A DNA stretch of 64,000 bases from Versatilivorator sp963663845. Its GTDB lineage: Bacteria; Acidobacteriota; Terriglobia; Versatilivoradales; Versatilivoraceae. The translations under genes were made by a program, and so were the position numbers. This document shows, in pieces, positions 6,658 to 15,554 of the stretch. Within the stretch, counting starts at the first letter, position 1; the number at the start of each line of letters is the position of its first letter. The stretch spans positions 806,001 to 870,000 of the forward strand of contig OY760650.2 in assembly GCA_963663845.2 (NCBI GenBank), given 5' to 3'. Under the pieces are notes generated by a model that did no database searches, had not been told where the DNA came from, and worked only from the letters and a program-made list of their open reading frames with translations.

Positions 6658-8910
6658 TCAGCTCTGGTCCCGGCTCAGCTCCTTCTTGATGCCTTTGAGG
6701 GTGGACTTCAGCTCCTCGGTGAGGTCGGCGGCCTGCTCGATGTCCTCGATGACGTGGGGGGTGATGAGGGCGATGAGCTCGGTGCGGGACTTCTTTCGGG
6801 AGGTGTTTCCGAACAGCAGCCCCAGCCCCGGGATGCGGCTCAGGACGGGAAGCCCGTTCCTGGCGACGCCGTTGGTGTCGGAGATGATGCCTCCGATGGC
6901 GATGGTCTGCCCGTTCTTGACGGTCACCTGGGTGCTGACCGATCGCATGTTGATGCTGGGAGACTGGATGCCGGCGGTGGGCGGCGGCCCGGGACTGCTC
7001 ACCTCCTGCTGGACCGCCAGGGTGACCCAGCCCCCGGCGTTGATTCGCGGGACGACGTTGAGGATGACCCCGGTGCTGCGGGTGCTGATGGTGTTGGAGA
7101 AGAGGCTGCCGCCGCCGGTCCCGCCGGGAACCACGCCCTGGGAGGTCAGGATGGGGATCTGGGACCCCACCTGGATGCTGGCGGCGATGTTGTCGGAGGC
7201 GATGACGCTGGGGGCCGAAAGCACCCGGGAGCGGTTGCGGGTCTCCTCGGCATTGAGGAAGGCCACCAGCTCGCGGGTGTCGCCCATCAGGACCTTGGCG
7301 GCAAGGTTCAGGCCCCCGGACCCGCCGCCTCCGGTTCCGTAGCCGGCGGTGGTGGCCGAGGGGCTCGACACCACCGGCTTGTTGCGGTCCTGCAGAAAGG
7401 CCGAGATGCCCATGGAGAGCTCGTCGTTCAGCACCACCTCGTAGATCTTGACGTTGATCAGGACCTGGCGGGGCACCCGGTCCAGCTCCCGGATGGTCTC
7501 CTCGATGATCTCGAAGTCCTGGGGGCTGCACTGCACGATGAGGGCGTTGTTCTGCTCGTCGGCCACGATCTTGATCTCTCCCTGAACGATCTCTTCGGTC
7601 CTGTCCCGGGGCTCGGCCGCCTGCAGCATCTCGGCCGGACTGCCTTCGGAGGGAAGAAAGGCCTCTGCTTCCTTCTGCCTCCTACCCCTCCCGTAGATCT
7701 TCAGCAGCAGGTCGGCGATGGCCTCGGCGTCGCCGTTCTGGATCTTGACGAAGTAGTTGCGGATCTCCCGGTTCTGGCCAGCCTGGTCCAGCCGGGCGAC
7801 CCAGCGGTCGACTTCCTCGAAGCCGCCGGTGTTGGGACTGATCACCAGGACCGAGTTCAGGCGGGGGATGGGAAGGAAGCGGATGGGAGACTCCTCGGTC
7901 CCGGCGTAGCCGGCGAAGATGATCTCCAGCTCCAGGGCCAGGTTGGTGGCGCGGGTGTTTTCCAGCGCATAGACGCGCACGCGCTTGCCGCCGAACACCG
8001 CCGAGTCGAAGATCCGGACCAGCTCCAGCAGCTTGCCGAGGTTGGCGGGCGTGTCGGTGACGATGAGAAAGTTGGCGGCCCCGTGGTAGGTGACGTCGGC
8101 GCCCTTCGACAGGAAGGGCGTGAGCAGCTCGGCCATGTCGGCGGCCGGCACGAAGTTGACCGGCAGGATCTGAAGCACCCGGCTGCTCTCGGCGGGCGAG
8201 GCGGCGGCTGCCGGGTCGCGCCGGATGCCCAGGGGCAGTTGCTTGGCATTGGGGCTGGGGAGGATGCGGTAGAGGGGCCCCGTCTTGACCATGGCGGCGC
8301 CGTTGATCTCGAGGACGGTCTCCAGCAGCGTCATGAGGTCGGCGCGTCTCATCTCGCCGTAGGTGAGGATGTTGACCACTCCCTGCACCCCGGGTTCGAC
8401 GATGTAGTTCAGCTTCAGCTCGTTGGCGATGTTGCGCACGAACTCCAGCAGGTTGCAGTCCACGCAATTGAAGCGGAAGCGGCTGTCGGGTCCGGCCGGC
8501 CCCGAAGTTTGGGGGGCGGCGGGCGCCGCCGGGTCGGACGCCGTCTCCGGGCCGGGCGCGGCGGCCTCGCCGGGAGCCGGCAGATCAGCTTCGGAAGCGG
8601 GTTGATCGGCGCCGGAAGCGGGCCGGTCTGCCTCGGTCGCGGCCGGGGCGGGAGCGGCCTGGGGCGAGGCGGAGCGGGTCTGCGACCTGGGCCGGCGGAT
8701 GACGCCGAAGGGCGTTTGGATGATCTCCAGCTCCGGTTCCGGCTCCTTGACCTCGGGCCTCGACTCTTCTTCCTCCGCCGGCGTGGCCTGGGGGGAGCCG
8801 GCCGCGGAGTCTTCCTGGGACAGGGCCCCCAGCGGCGCCAGCACGCCCAGACCGATCAGCAGCGCCAGGGCCAGGCCCCGGCGTATTGACGATGATGCCG
8901 TTCCAACCAT
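6658..8910 (-). CDS. gspD: Type II secretion system secretin GspD
   Basis: The 750-residue protein forms the outer-membrane channel of the type II secretion system. A signal peptide (residues 1-33) is followed by a Pro/Glu/Ala-rich region to about 150. Next come N-domains including FRFNCVDCNLLEFVRNIA (N0-like) and VLQILPVNFVPAADMAELL (N1-like), then further N repeats. The secretin domain runs from about residue 500 (VLINVKIYEVVLNDELSMGI) to the end, closing with IAIGGIISD, PVLSRIPGLGLLFG and ELIALITPHVI, all classic. GAGGAG eight bases upstream of the ATG decides the start. It is the last gene of the operon, 56 bases after gspC. The region carrying IIQTPFGVIRR echoes QQTPFGPVRV at the end of GspC. 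Confidence 0.95.
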   Translation of the reverse strand: MVGTASSSIRRGLALALLIGLGVLAPLGALSQEDSAAGSPQATPAEEEESRPEVKEPEPELEIIQTPFGVIRRPRSQTRSASPQAAPAPAATEADRPASGADQPASEADLPAPGEAAAPGPETASDPAAPAAPQTSGPAGPDSRFRFNCVDCNLLEFVRNIANELKLNYIVEPGVQGVVNILTYGEMRRADLMTLLETVLEINGAAMVKTGPLYRILPSPNAKQLPLGIRRDPAAAASPAESSRVLQILPVNFVPAADMAELLTPFLSKGADVTYHGAANFLIVTDTPANLGKLLELVRIFDSAVFGGKRVRVYALENTRATNLALELEIIFAGYAGTEESPIRFLPIPRLNSVLVISPNTGGFEEVDRWVARLDQAGQNREIRNYFVKIQNGDAEAIADLLLKIYGRGRRQKEAEAFLPSEGSPAEMLQAAEPRDRTEEIVQGEIKIVADEQNNALIVQCSPQDFEIIEETIRELDRVPRQVLINVKIYEVVLNDELSMGISAFLQDRNKPVVSSPSATTAGYGTGGGGSGGLNLAAKVLMGDTRELVAFLNAEETRNRSRVLSAPSVIASDNIAASIQVGSQIPILTSQGVVPGGTGGGSLFSNTISTRSTGVILNVVPRINAGGWVTLAVQQEVSSPGPPPTAGIQSPSINMRSVSTQVTVKNGQTIAIGGIISDTNGVARNGLPVLSRIPGLGLLFGNTSRKKSRTELIALITPHVIEDIEQAADLTEELKSTLKGIKKELSRDQS

Positions 8911-8966
8911 GATGTGACTCCTCGGGCTCCGCCCGCCCCGGCGCCAGAAAGCTCCCGGGGACGGGA

Positions 8967-9710
8967 CTATTTCGATTTTTCCTCGACCCAGACCCGGACC
9001 GGGCCGAAGGGCGTCTGCTGCTCGACCAGCCGTTTGCCCTCCCTGACCGTCCCCACCGGCAGGTTCATGAGGTTGGCGGCGCGGCGGCGCGCCGAGCGGG
9101 CCGACCGCCGCCTGGAAGCTCCCTGCCGCCTGTTGGCGGAACTTCTGCCGGCGCCCACGCCGGTGGTGCTGGGCTGAGCGGTCCGGGCAGGCGCGGCGGT
9201 TCGCGCCGTCCTCCCGGGTCTCCTGGATCGATGGTCCATGCCGACCCTGACCTCCCTGTCCCCGATCGTCATGACCACCCGATCGGACTCGATGCGCACC
9301 AGGGTGTAGCCGTCCAGCGCTTCCCCCACCCTGAGGCGGCGGTAGAGGCCGCCGGAACTCCCGGACCCGCCGGGAACCATGAGGGCCACCTCTTCCCCGC
9401 CCAGTCCCATCATGCCCATCAGCACCGGCGCGGGTTGCCGCTCCTGCCGGGACTCGTCGGCGGGCTCCTCGGGAAGGTCGTTGCTGCGGTCCAGGTTGAA
9501 GAGGTGATGGTCCACGATGGCGGCGAAGCCGGAGACGGGGACGGGCAAAGCCGCTCTCTCCCCGGCGGCGGCCGCCTCCTGCGAGCCGGGACCGGGGCGG
9601 TCGAGGCGATGCTCGGCCTCGAATCGGCGCCACTGCCCCACCAGCGACCAGGCCAGCAGGCCGGCGGCCGCCAGCAACGCCAGGTTGACCAGAACCAGGT
9701 TTCTCTTCAC
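8967..9710 (-). CDS. gspC: Type II secretion inner-membrane protein GspC-like
   Basis: The 247-residue protein uses a GTG start whose last bases overlap the gspM stop (GTGA). It has an N-terminal membrane helix (residues 3-25) and a periplasmic part beginning FAAIVDHHLFNLDRS. The section VLMGMMGLGGEEVALM, LYRRLRVGEALDGYTLVRIESDRVVM has the layout of the GspC homology region that contacts the secretin. The C-terminal third is Arg/Ala-rich and ends QQTPFGPVRVWVEE, with no PDZ domain. Position next to gspD supports the call. Confidence 0.8.
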   Translation of the reverse strand: MKRNLVLVNLALLAAAGLLAWSLVGQWRRFEAEHRLDRPGPGSQEAAAAGERAALPVPVSGFAAIVDHHLFNLDRSNDLPEEPADESRQERQPAPVLMGMMGLGGEEVALMVPGGSGSSGGLYRRLRVGEALDGYTLVRIESDRVVMTIGDREVRVGMDHRSRRPGRTARTAAPARTAQPSTTGVGAGRSSANRRQGASRRRSARSARRRAANLMNLPVGTVREGKRLVEQQTPFGPVRVWVEEKSK

Positions 9711-10339
9711 TGTCTTCCCCTCCCGCGGGCGGCGCCGGGCGCTCCTCGGGAGCCCGGCGAATCGGCGGCTTTGCCGGGCTCGATCGGCTTGATGCCCGCA
9801 ACCGCCAGCGTCACCCGGATATCCTTGTCGTCGGGCCGGTTGAGGCGGACGGGCGCTATCCTGAGGTCTTCCACGAACAGGATCCTGGGACCCGAGCCCA
9901 TGGCCGCCATGAAATCCACGAACTGGCGGATGCCGCCCTGCAGGCCCACCCGGGTGGAGACCTTGCTGTAGCGGGGGCCGAGCGGCTCCACCGGCGCCAG
10001 GTCGCTGTTCTGAATGGTCAACCCGTGGGCGGCCGCGATGTCTCGGACCAGGCCCTGGATCTCGGCTCCCGCCAGGGCGTCGCCGGCGCTGTCGAGCAAC
10101 CCCTGCTCCAGGGACTCGGTGCGCCGGCGAAGGCGGGCCAGCTCGGACCGGGTCCGGTCCTGCCGCTGCAGGATGCGACGGTAGTTGCGCACCCGCCTGG
10201 CCTGGATGGCGGCGGCGTCCCGGCTCTCGCCCAGGGTGTCCCACCAGGGGAGGACGGCGAATTCCAGCAGCAGGAAGAGGGCCACGGCTACGCCGACCCA
10301 ACGAAGGAGCCTCCGCTCGCGTGGCGACAGCCGGGTCAT
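9707..10339 (-). CDS. gspM: Type II secretion protein GspM-like (PilO-type fold)
   Basis: The 210-residue protein has a short cytoplasmic start (MTRLSPRERR), a membrane helix at residues 12-33 (LLRWVGVAVALFLLLEFAVL), a coiled coil to about 95 and a ferredoxin-like periplasmic domain containing LVRDIAAAHGLTIQNSDL and FVDFMAAMGSGPRILFVEDL. This is the usual GspM/T2SSM_b layout. Its ATG overlaps the gspL stop by four bases and its stop overlaps the gspC start, so the three are translationally coupled. Confidence 0.85.
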   Translation of the reverse strand: MTRLSPRERRLLRWVGVAVALFLLLEFAVLPWWDTLGESRDAAAIQARRVRNYRRILQRQDRTRSELARLRRRTESLEQGLLDSAGDALAGAEIQGLVRDIAAAHGLTIQNSDLAPVEPLGPRYSKVSTRVGLQGGIRQFVDFMAAMGSGPRILFVEDLRIAPVRLNRPDDKDIRVTLAVAGIKPIEPGKAADSPGSRGAPGAARGRGRQ

Positions 10340-11937
10340 GGAGTCACCTCCTCGGGAGCGGTCTCCGATGGCGGCGCGGGCGAGCCCTCGGTGGCGGCGG
10401 GCGGGCCTTCGGCTGGGGCGGCGGCGTCCGACGACGCGGGGTCGTTCGCTGGCGCGGGCGGGCCTTCCGCCGGGTCGGGGTCATCGGTGAGCCCAAGCGG
10501 GGGCCGGCTGCCCCGATCGGGCGGCATCGCCGGCCCGGGGTCTTCCAGCTTGGCCTGGATGTTGTAGCTCTCTCTTCCCTTGGAGTCGCGGGTGATGCCC
10601 GAGACCAGCTCCACCTCCTTGAAATAGCGCGAGTCTTCCAGGATCCTGGGCAGCGCCGCGGCCTGCCCGGAAGTTCCCTGAATCCGGACCACTCCGTCCT
10701 CCAGGTTGAAGAGTCTAACCATGGAGTCCAGGGGCAGGATGAGAGAGAGGTCGGCCAGGGCGGCCAGCAGGTGGGCGTTGCGGTGGCGGTGGCCCTCCAG
10801 CAGGCCGGCCCGCTCCCGCCACAGGTCGCGCTCGGCCTCCAGCTTGCGGAAGGCGCTCACCGCCGGCTCCAGGCGCTCCCGCTCGCGGCTCATGCGCTCG
10901 GAGAAGGCCCGCTGCTGCACCGGCCCTTGCAGCAGCAGCCCCAGCAGCAGCAGCGCGTTCAGGCCCGCCAGGGCGACGGTGGGCGTTCGTTCCCAGCGGG
11001 ACTTGCGGGGACGCTGCTCGGAGGGCAGCAGGTTGACGGCCAGGGCGCCCTTGCGCCGGAAGCCGGAAAAGGCCGCCGCCAGGGCCGGCCACTCGGCGGC
11101 GGAGGGACGGGCCGAGGGATGGGGGGAGCCTGCGGCCCGGGGCGGGGAGAGAGTTCGCACCGGCAGCCGCTCCTCCGCTCCCCCCAAGACGTCGCCGTCG
11201 CCTGCCAGGAAGAGCTTCATGGACGCTTCCTCGCCCAGGCCGGCCTCTCCCCGGAAGAGCTCGACTTCGCTTTCCAGCGCCTCTTGCGGGTTGGAGGGGT
11301 CGTAGCGGAATTCCTTGCAGAGCCTCAGTTGCCCCTCGACCAGCCCGGCCAGCTCGCCCCGGGCCTGGTCCAGCCGGACCACCAGGCTGGGAGCTTTCGC
11401 CGCTCCGGGCGCATTGGCCCGCAGGTAGTCGGCCAAGGCCACGGCTGCCGGCAGGACGCGGTCGGGGGCCAGGCCCAGCTCGCGGCAGGAGTCCAGGGCG
11501 CGCTCCAGGGTGGAGCGCAGCACCACGAAGAGGGTGACCCGCAGCCGGGGCGGATCGGATTCCTCCCGCACCGCCAGGGTGTCGGTGGCCACCGCCTGCT
11601 CCTCGGAGGGCAGCAGATTGACAAGCTGGTAGTCCACCACCTTGGCCAGGTTCTCGCGGGCCTCCAGGGGCAGCTCCAGTTGCCGCAGCAGCACCTCCCG
11701 GCGCGGCAGGGCCACTACCACGCTGCAGTGGTCGGCCCGGTTCCTCTGCAGGAAGGCCTGCACCCGCCGGCGGCGTTGGCCGGGGGGCATGGCCTGGAAA
11801 TCTTCGATGGTCTCGGAATCCACCCGGCGCACCCGCTCCCACTGGGAGGAGAGCAGGCTGAGGTGGAGGGCGTCGGGGCCGAAGGCCACTCCCAGGGAGA
11901 GCTGCTTCAGAACGGCGCCGGGGCTCAGGAGGTCCAT
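10336..11937 (-). CDS. gspL: Type II secretion protein GspL-like (PilM-PilN fusion type)
   Basis: The 533-residue protein has an actin-like N-terminal domain (LSLGVAFGPDALHLSLL, then VALPRREVLLRQLELP and LAKVVDYQLVNLLPSEE) that would bind the GspE ATPase. After a linker to about residue 315 there is one membrane helix (VALAGLNALLLLGLLLQG). A coiled coil and a small PilN-like periplasmic domain follow (DLSLILPLDSMVRLFNLEDG, ILEDSRYFKEVELVSG). The last 60 residues are Pro/Ala/Glu-rich. It overlaps gspK by 13 bases and gspM by 4. Confidence 0.88.
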   Translation of the reverse strand: MDLLSPGAVLKQLSLGVAFGPDALHLSLLSSQWERVRRVDSETIEDFQAMPPGQRRRRVQAFLQRNRADHCSVVVALPRREVLLRQLELPLEARENLAKVVDYQLVNLLPSEEQAVATDTLAVREESDPPRLRVTLFVVLRSTLERALDSCRELGLAPDRVLPAAVALADYLRANAPGAAKAPSLVVRLDQARGELAGLVEGQLRLCKEFRYDPSNPQEALESEVELFRGEAGLGEEASMKLFLAGDGDVLGGAEERLPVRTLSPPRAAGSPHPSARPSAAEWPALAAAFSGFRRKGALAVNLLPSEQRPRKSRWERTPTVALAGLNALLLLGLLLQGPVQQRAFSERMSRERERLEPAVSAFRKLEAERDLWRERAGLLEGHRHRNAHLLAALADLSLILPLDSMVRLFNLEDGVVRIQGTSGQAAALPRILEDSRYFKEVELVSGITRDSKGRESYNIQAKLEDPGPAMPPDRGSRPPLGLTDDPDPAEGPPAPANDPASSDAAAPAEGPPAATEGSPAPPSETAPEEVTP

Positions 11938-13001
11938 GGGTCTCCTTTCCAGGGCGCGGGGGCAGCCCTGCCGGCCATCCCGGGGGCGCCGCCGGGAGCG
12001 GAGGACGGGGAGGGGGCGTAGAACCGGCGGACCCGGGGCGAAGGCCAGTAGCGGTCGTACCAGACCAGCCGCTGGTGTCCCAGCCTGGACCGCCGGTCCC
12101 TGCGGGCCACCACCCGCAGGCTCCGGCGCGTCGAGCTTCCCTCCAGCCAGGCGGTGGCCACCAGGCCGAAGGTCTGCGAGGGCTGGGTGCTCAGAAAGGG
12201 GAGGGCCTCGGCCGGGGCCCGCTCGGTGAGGTCGGGGGGTTCCAGGAGGCCGCGGGCGCGGGCGGCCACCAGCGATTGGGCCTCCTCCCAGCTCATGCCG
12301 GGCAGGGCCGCCAGCACCTCGGGGGCGGCGTAGTTGACGTTGACCCGGGGGACGGCGGTGTAGACCGTGAGGAAGTCCATCAGGCCCCGCTGGAAGACGG
12401 TCCGCCCGTCCCGGTGGCGGCGGGGCCGGCCGTAGAGCAGCTCCCGGCCGAAGCCGGGGACCTGCAGCAGCTCTTCCACGAAGCGGAAGCGGCGCCTGCC
12501 GGGCGCGGCCGCCTCGTCGCCGGGGTCGGGATGGCGCCAGGCCGCTACGGCCGCGGCCAGGGTCTCGGCCCGTGAGGGGCTCTCGCCCACGATCCTGAGC
12601 AGCCGCTCCAGGGTCTCGGGGGCGGCGGCGTTGAGGTCCAGCCGGCCGGCTTCGTCCATGAGGGCCAGGTGGCAGCGCAGGTTGCGGCTGCGGAGCCGGT
12701 AGTGGTTCATCCCGCCGGAGTAGGGGAAGAGGGCCTGCTGCCTTTCCGGGTCGGGGTCGGGGTAGGCCAGGCGGTAGAGGGCGGCCTCCATGGCCCCCCG
12801 GGCGAAGAAGTAGGCCTGCTCGGCCTCGCCGGATGCCTGGGCCAGGGTGGCCTCGGTGCGGACGGTGGCCGCCAGGGTAAGGGCCAGCAGGGAGAGCCCC
12901 ACCATGATCCAGAGGACGGTGATGAGGACCACGCCGCCGGGGTCGGCGGAGAGGGGTCTGGCGGCTCTCGGGTTCATCTTGTTTGCGTCGGGTGGTCTCA
13001 C
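11925..13001 (-). CDS. gspK: Type II secretion minor pseudopilin GspK
   Basis: The 358-residue protein has a short basic leader and a membrane segment (VVLITVLWIMVGLSLLALTLAA). It then shows the large GspK-specific globular part with LMDEAGRLDLNAAAPETLERLL and VNVNYAAPEVLAALPGMS, two helix-hairpin-helix-like N-A-A motifs characteristic of the family. It caps the pseudopilus tip together with GspI and GspJ encoded just upstream. The canonical prepilin glycine is present as PGG before VVLIT. ATG at 13001 is accepted; an internal ATG at residue 9 is an alternative. Confidence 0.92.
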   Translation of the reverse strand: MRPPDANKMNPRAARPLSADPGGVVLITVLWIMVGLSLLALTLAATVRTEATLAQASGEAEQAYFFARGAMEAALYRLAYPDPDPERQQALFPYSGGMNHYRLRSRNLRCHLALMDEAGRLDLNAAAPETLERLLRIVGESPSRAETLAAAVAAWRHPDPGDEAAAPGRRRFRFVEELLQVPGFGRELLYGRPRRHRDGRTVFQRGLMDFLTVYTAVPRVNVNYAAPEVLAALPGMSWEEAQSLVAARARGLLEPPDLTERAPAEALPFLSTQPSQTFGLVATAWLEGSSTRRSLRVVARRDRRSRLGHQRLVWYDRYWPSPRVRRFYAPSPSSAPGGAPGMAGRAAPAPWKGDPWTS

Positions 13002-13031
13002 GTCCGCTCTACCTTATCTATATAGGGGCCC

Positions 13032-13799
13032 TCAGTGGCCCCCCACGGGCAGGGCCAGGTCGAAGGTCTCGGAGCCCCAGGGGCCCTGCTTGTTCCAGCG
13101 CAGGCTGATCCGGATTCCGACCGGGATCTGCTGCTGGAAGACCCGCCGGAACCCGACCCGGAAACGGCGCGGATCGATCCGGGAGCCGAGCGGGAACCCC
13201 TCCCCCTCCGGCCGGGCGCGGGCGCGGAAGGTCACCGACTCCAGGCCCTCGGCCAGGGTGATCGACTGCGGGCCGGGCCGCGGCCGGGCCAGCACGGCCA
13301 GGGTGCGGTTGTCCTCGGTCCTGGCGACGCCCCGCACGACGGGGCCGCGCAGCCGCTCCTCGGGGGGCAGCGGGCGCTCGTTGAGCAGCAGGCGGCGGCC
13401 GGGGGTGGCGGCGTCGGGGCCGGCGTCGGCCACGAAGACCTGCACGAACCTGAGCCCCCCGTTGAAGCCCGAGAGGGCCGACCAGGTGGTGACGAAGCCC
13501 AGGCTGCGGCGGGTAGCCCGGAAGAGCAGCACCGGCACCGGCTGCTCCTCGTGCTGCTGCCTGGTGACGTAGGGGACCATGGAGGCGACCTGGCGGCTGA
13601 GGACGTCCAGGGAGGCCTGGGCGGCCTGGTAGGCCTCCAGGGAGGCCTCGGCCTTCTCGCGGGCGCCGAGCCCCACGCTGTAGCCGAGATGGATGAAGAC
13701 GGCCACCAGCCCGATGAGCGTGAAGCTCACCAGCAGCTCCATGAGGGTGAAGCCGGGGGCGGCGGGCCTTGCAGCGGGTTTTCGGACGACGGTCGGCAT
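13032..13799 (-). CDS. gspJ: Type II secretion minor pseudopilin GspJ
   Basis: The 255-residue protein carries the prepilin cleavage motif PGFTLMELLVSFTLIG at residues 15-30, followed by a pilin helix and a beta-rich domain (LGFVTTWSALSGF, ITLAEGLESVTFRAR, GVRISL-type ending). GGAGAAGAGAG directly before the ATG at 13799 decides the start, which excludes 46 upstream codons. It lies 30 bases before gspK. Upstream of it the operon is interrupted by other genes. Confidence 0.9.
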   Translation of the reverse strand: MPTVVRKPAARPAAPGFTLMELLVSFTLIGLVAVFIHLGYSVGLGAREKAEASLEAYQAAQASLDVLSRQVASMVPYVTRQQHEEQPVPVLLFRATRRSLGFVTTWSALSGFNGGLRFVQVFVADAGPDAATPGRRLLLNERPLPPEERLRGPVVRGVARTEDNRTLAVLARPRPGPQSITLAEGLESVTFRARARPEGEGFPLGSRIDPRRFRVGFRRVFQQQIPVGIRISLRWNKQGPWGSETFDLALPVGGH

Positions 13800-13810
13800 C
13801 TCTCTTCTCC

Positions 13811-13975
13811 TGTCTCCTTCATCTAGATCACTTGAATCGGGAAAAAGTCGAAAGAGAGGGCAGGGATTGTGGGTTTTTGATGGTTGATTGTAGATTCGGG
13901 ACGCATTCGGACGTCCTGCGTCCCGATCGACCGACATTCACTCCCGGGACGCCGGGATGTCCTCCCTCCGGCCGG
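13811..13975. repeat. Leader repeat L1, upstream of gspJ
   Basis: About 165 bp match the region upstream of gspI. Shared landmarks are GGGAAAAAGTCGAA, GATTGTGG followed by a T-run, TTGATTGTAGATT and GGACGCATTCGGACGTCCTG, then CATTCACTCC and GGGACGCC. L1 lacks the 261 bp element that splits the matching region L2 at 15623/15885. Confidence 0.75.
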
Positions 13976-14005
13976 AAACAACGGGGACGTTCAGGACTCG
14001 ACGGG

Positions 14006-14323
14006 TCAGGGCAGGAACCGGATCAGGGCGATTGTCATGGTGGCGTTGGCCAGGATGATGGCGATGGCCACGCCCATGGCAACCTTGAACATGTCGGTCT
14101 TGAGATCCGCGATGCCTGTTTTGAGATCGGCCCGGACCTCGGAGATTTCGGCCCGGACCTCGGAGATTTCAGCCCGGACCTCGGAGATATCGGCCTTGGT
14201 GGCAACCGTATCGTCGAACGCCTCGGCCATGGTGGCAACGATGGCTTCGGCCTGGCGCTCGTCGACGCCGGCGGCCTTGAGATTTTGGCTGGCTTTCAGG
14301 GTGTCGAAAACGGCGGTGGTCAT
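14006..14323 (-). CDS. DUF1640-type coiled-coil membrane protein
   Basis: The 105-residue protein begins MTTAVFDTLKASQNLKAAG and continues with DERQAEAIVATMAEAF, the usual opening of DUF1640 (CCDC90-like) proteins. A coiled coil follows with three tandem heptads ISEVRAE, ISEVRAE and ISEVRAD, encoded by 21 bp direct repeats. It ends with a C-terminal membrane helix (MGVAIAIILANATMTIALI). GGAGAG six bases upstream sets the start. It lies between gspJ and gspI, on the operon strand but unrelated to secretion. Function unknown. Confidence 0.8.
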   Translation of the reverse strand: MTTAVFDTLKASQNLKAAGVDERQAEAIVATMAEAFDDTVATKADISEVRAEISEVRAEISEVRADLKTGIADLKTDMFKVAMGVAIAIILANATMTIALIRFLP

Positions 14324-14440
14324 GGTGTCTCTCCGTTGCCTAAAGACTAACACACAGCAGCGTCCTATTCACCTTGACTTTCGGCCCAAACCCGGGCATA
14401 AACATCCCAGACGCAGTCCTTCAGAATCCGGAGAAACACC

Positions 14441-15058
14441 GTGCCACCCGCTGTCGGCACTCCACATACCCAGCCTCCCACGCAGCCACGCGATCTCTAC
14501 AATCGCGATCACTACGCATGGGCCAAACGCCAGGCCGATGCCTTTAGCCGTGGCGATTTTGAGGCCATTGATTGGAAGAATGTCGCTGAGGAGATTGAAG
14601 CCTTGGTTACAGGCCACGAAAGCGCCCTGAAATGTCAGTATGCCCGCATCATGGAGCACTTCTTGAAACTTCAATACTGGCAGACCAGCGATACTGATCC
14701 TGTAGCTGGGCGGCGAACTTCGATAGACAACGCCCGCATCGAAATCAACACGTTATTGCAAGACAATCCCGGTCTGAAGCCCCGTGCAGAGGCTTTGTTC
14801 CAACAAGCCTGGACCACGGCCAAACTCAAAGCAGTTACCGCATTGGTCAACTCCAGTACTGACCGCATCACCGATCCTGCTACTTTCTCGCGCGAACGAA
14901 AACGCCTCAGACGAGAATGGGATCGGGTTCTTCCTTCCCAAAACCCCTACACTCTTCTCCAGGCACAAGACCTCGACTGGATCCCACAGCCGGTTCGCGT
15001 GCCTGACCGGCCGGCCCCCCGTCATCACGCTGCCTCCCGCCCAGATTGGACCCGTTGA
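14441..15058 (+). CDS. DUF29 domain protein
   Basis: The 205-residue protein starts at a GTG with GGAG eight bases upstream. Residues 17-160 match DUF29: DLYNRDHYAWAKRQADAF, then FEAIDWKNVAEEIEAL, a helical region with QYARIMEHFLKLQYW, and ERKRLRREW before NPYTLLQA. DUF29 genes are common as solitary mobile-looking genes in bacteria and have no established function. The gene is on the strand opposite the secretion operon and splits it between gspI and gspJ. The last 30 residues beyond the family end may be a stop-codon drift. Confidence 0.85.
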   Translation: MPPAVGTPHTQPPTQPRDLYNRDHYAWAKRQADAFSRGDFEAIDWKNVAEEIEALVTGHESALKCQYARIMEHFLKLQYWQTSDTDPVAGRRTSIDNARIEINTLLQDNPGLKPRAEALFQQAWTTAKLKAVTALVNSSTDRITDPATFSRERKRLRREWDRVLPSQNPYTLLQAQDLDWIPQPVRVPDRPAPRHHAASRPDWTR

Positions 15059-15080
15059 CATTCTATCTGCAGAGCCCCGG

Positions 15081-15545
15081 TCATTGGTCGCGTGGGACCG
15101 GGACCCACGTCATGGTTTCGAGCCGGTAGCGGTTCTCGGCCTGGCCGCCCGGCCAGGCGACCAGCAGCCGGACGCGGGCCAGCCGGTAGGCCCGTCGGGG
15201 CCCCTCCTCTTCGTCGCCGCCGGCGGCTTCGATCTCGGCCTGCCAGCGGTACTTGCCGCCGAACTCCCCCGAGCGGGCGGCCGGCTCCCGGCCCTGCCTC
15301 AGAGCCAGGCAGATCTGGTTGAGCTTCATCTGGGCGGTGCGGACCAGCTCTTCCCGGTCCTCGATGCGGGAAACGGTCCCCAGCGTGCCCGACAGCACCC
15401 CGAACAGGGCCACGAAGCCCACCCCCAGGATGGTCACGGCCACCAGGACTTCCATCAGGGTGAAGCCCGGGGCGGCGGTGGCGCCCTTGGGGCGGGGGCC
15501 CGGCGTGTCGGATCTCGAGGCGGGTTTGTGGGCTGCGGTCAGCAT
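15081..15545 (-). CDS. gspI: Type II secretion minor pseudopilin GspI
   Basis: The 154-residue protein has a long leader followed by PGFTLMEVLVAVTILGVG, the prepilin peptidase motif and hydrophobic helix. Then come LVRTAQMKLNQICLALRQG and the GspI-like tail VRLLVAWPGGQAENRYRLETM. An alternative ATG lies four codons upstream at 15557; 15545 is preferred by analogy with gspJ, because both follow a purine-rich AAAGAG/AAGAGAG. It converges with the DUF29 gene, 22 bases apart. Confidence 0.87.
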   Translation of the reverse strand: MLTAAHKPASRSDTPGPRPKGATAAPGFTLMEVLVAVTILGVGFVALFGVLSGTLGTVSRIEDREELVRTAQMKLNQICLALRQGREPAARSGEFGGKYRWQAEIEAAGGDEEEGPRRAYRLARVRLLVAWPGGQAENRYRLETMTWVPVPRDQ

Positions 15546-15554
15546 CTCTTTTCC

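Noticed and set aside
6445..8889. Long plus-strand open frame of 814 codons
   Set aside because: It lies antisense to gspD, has Gly/Asp/Val-heavy composition expected from the complement of a GC-rich gene, no ribosome site and no domain.
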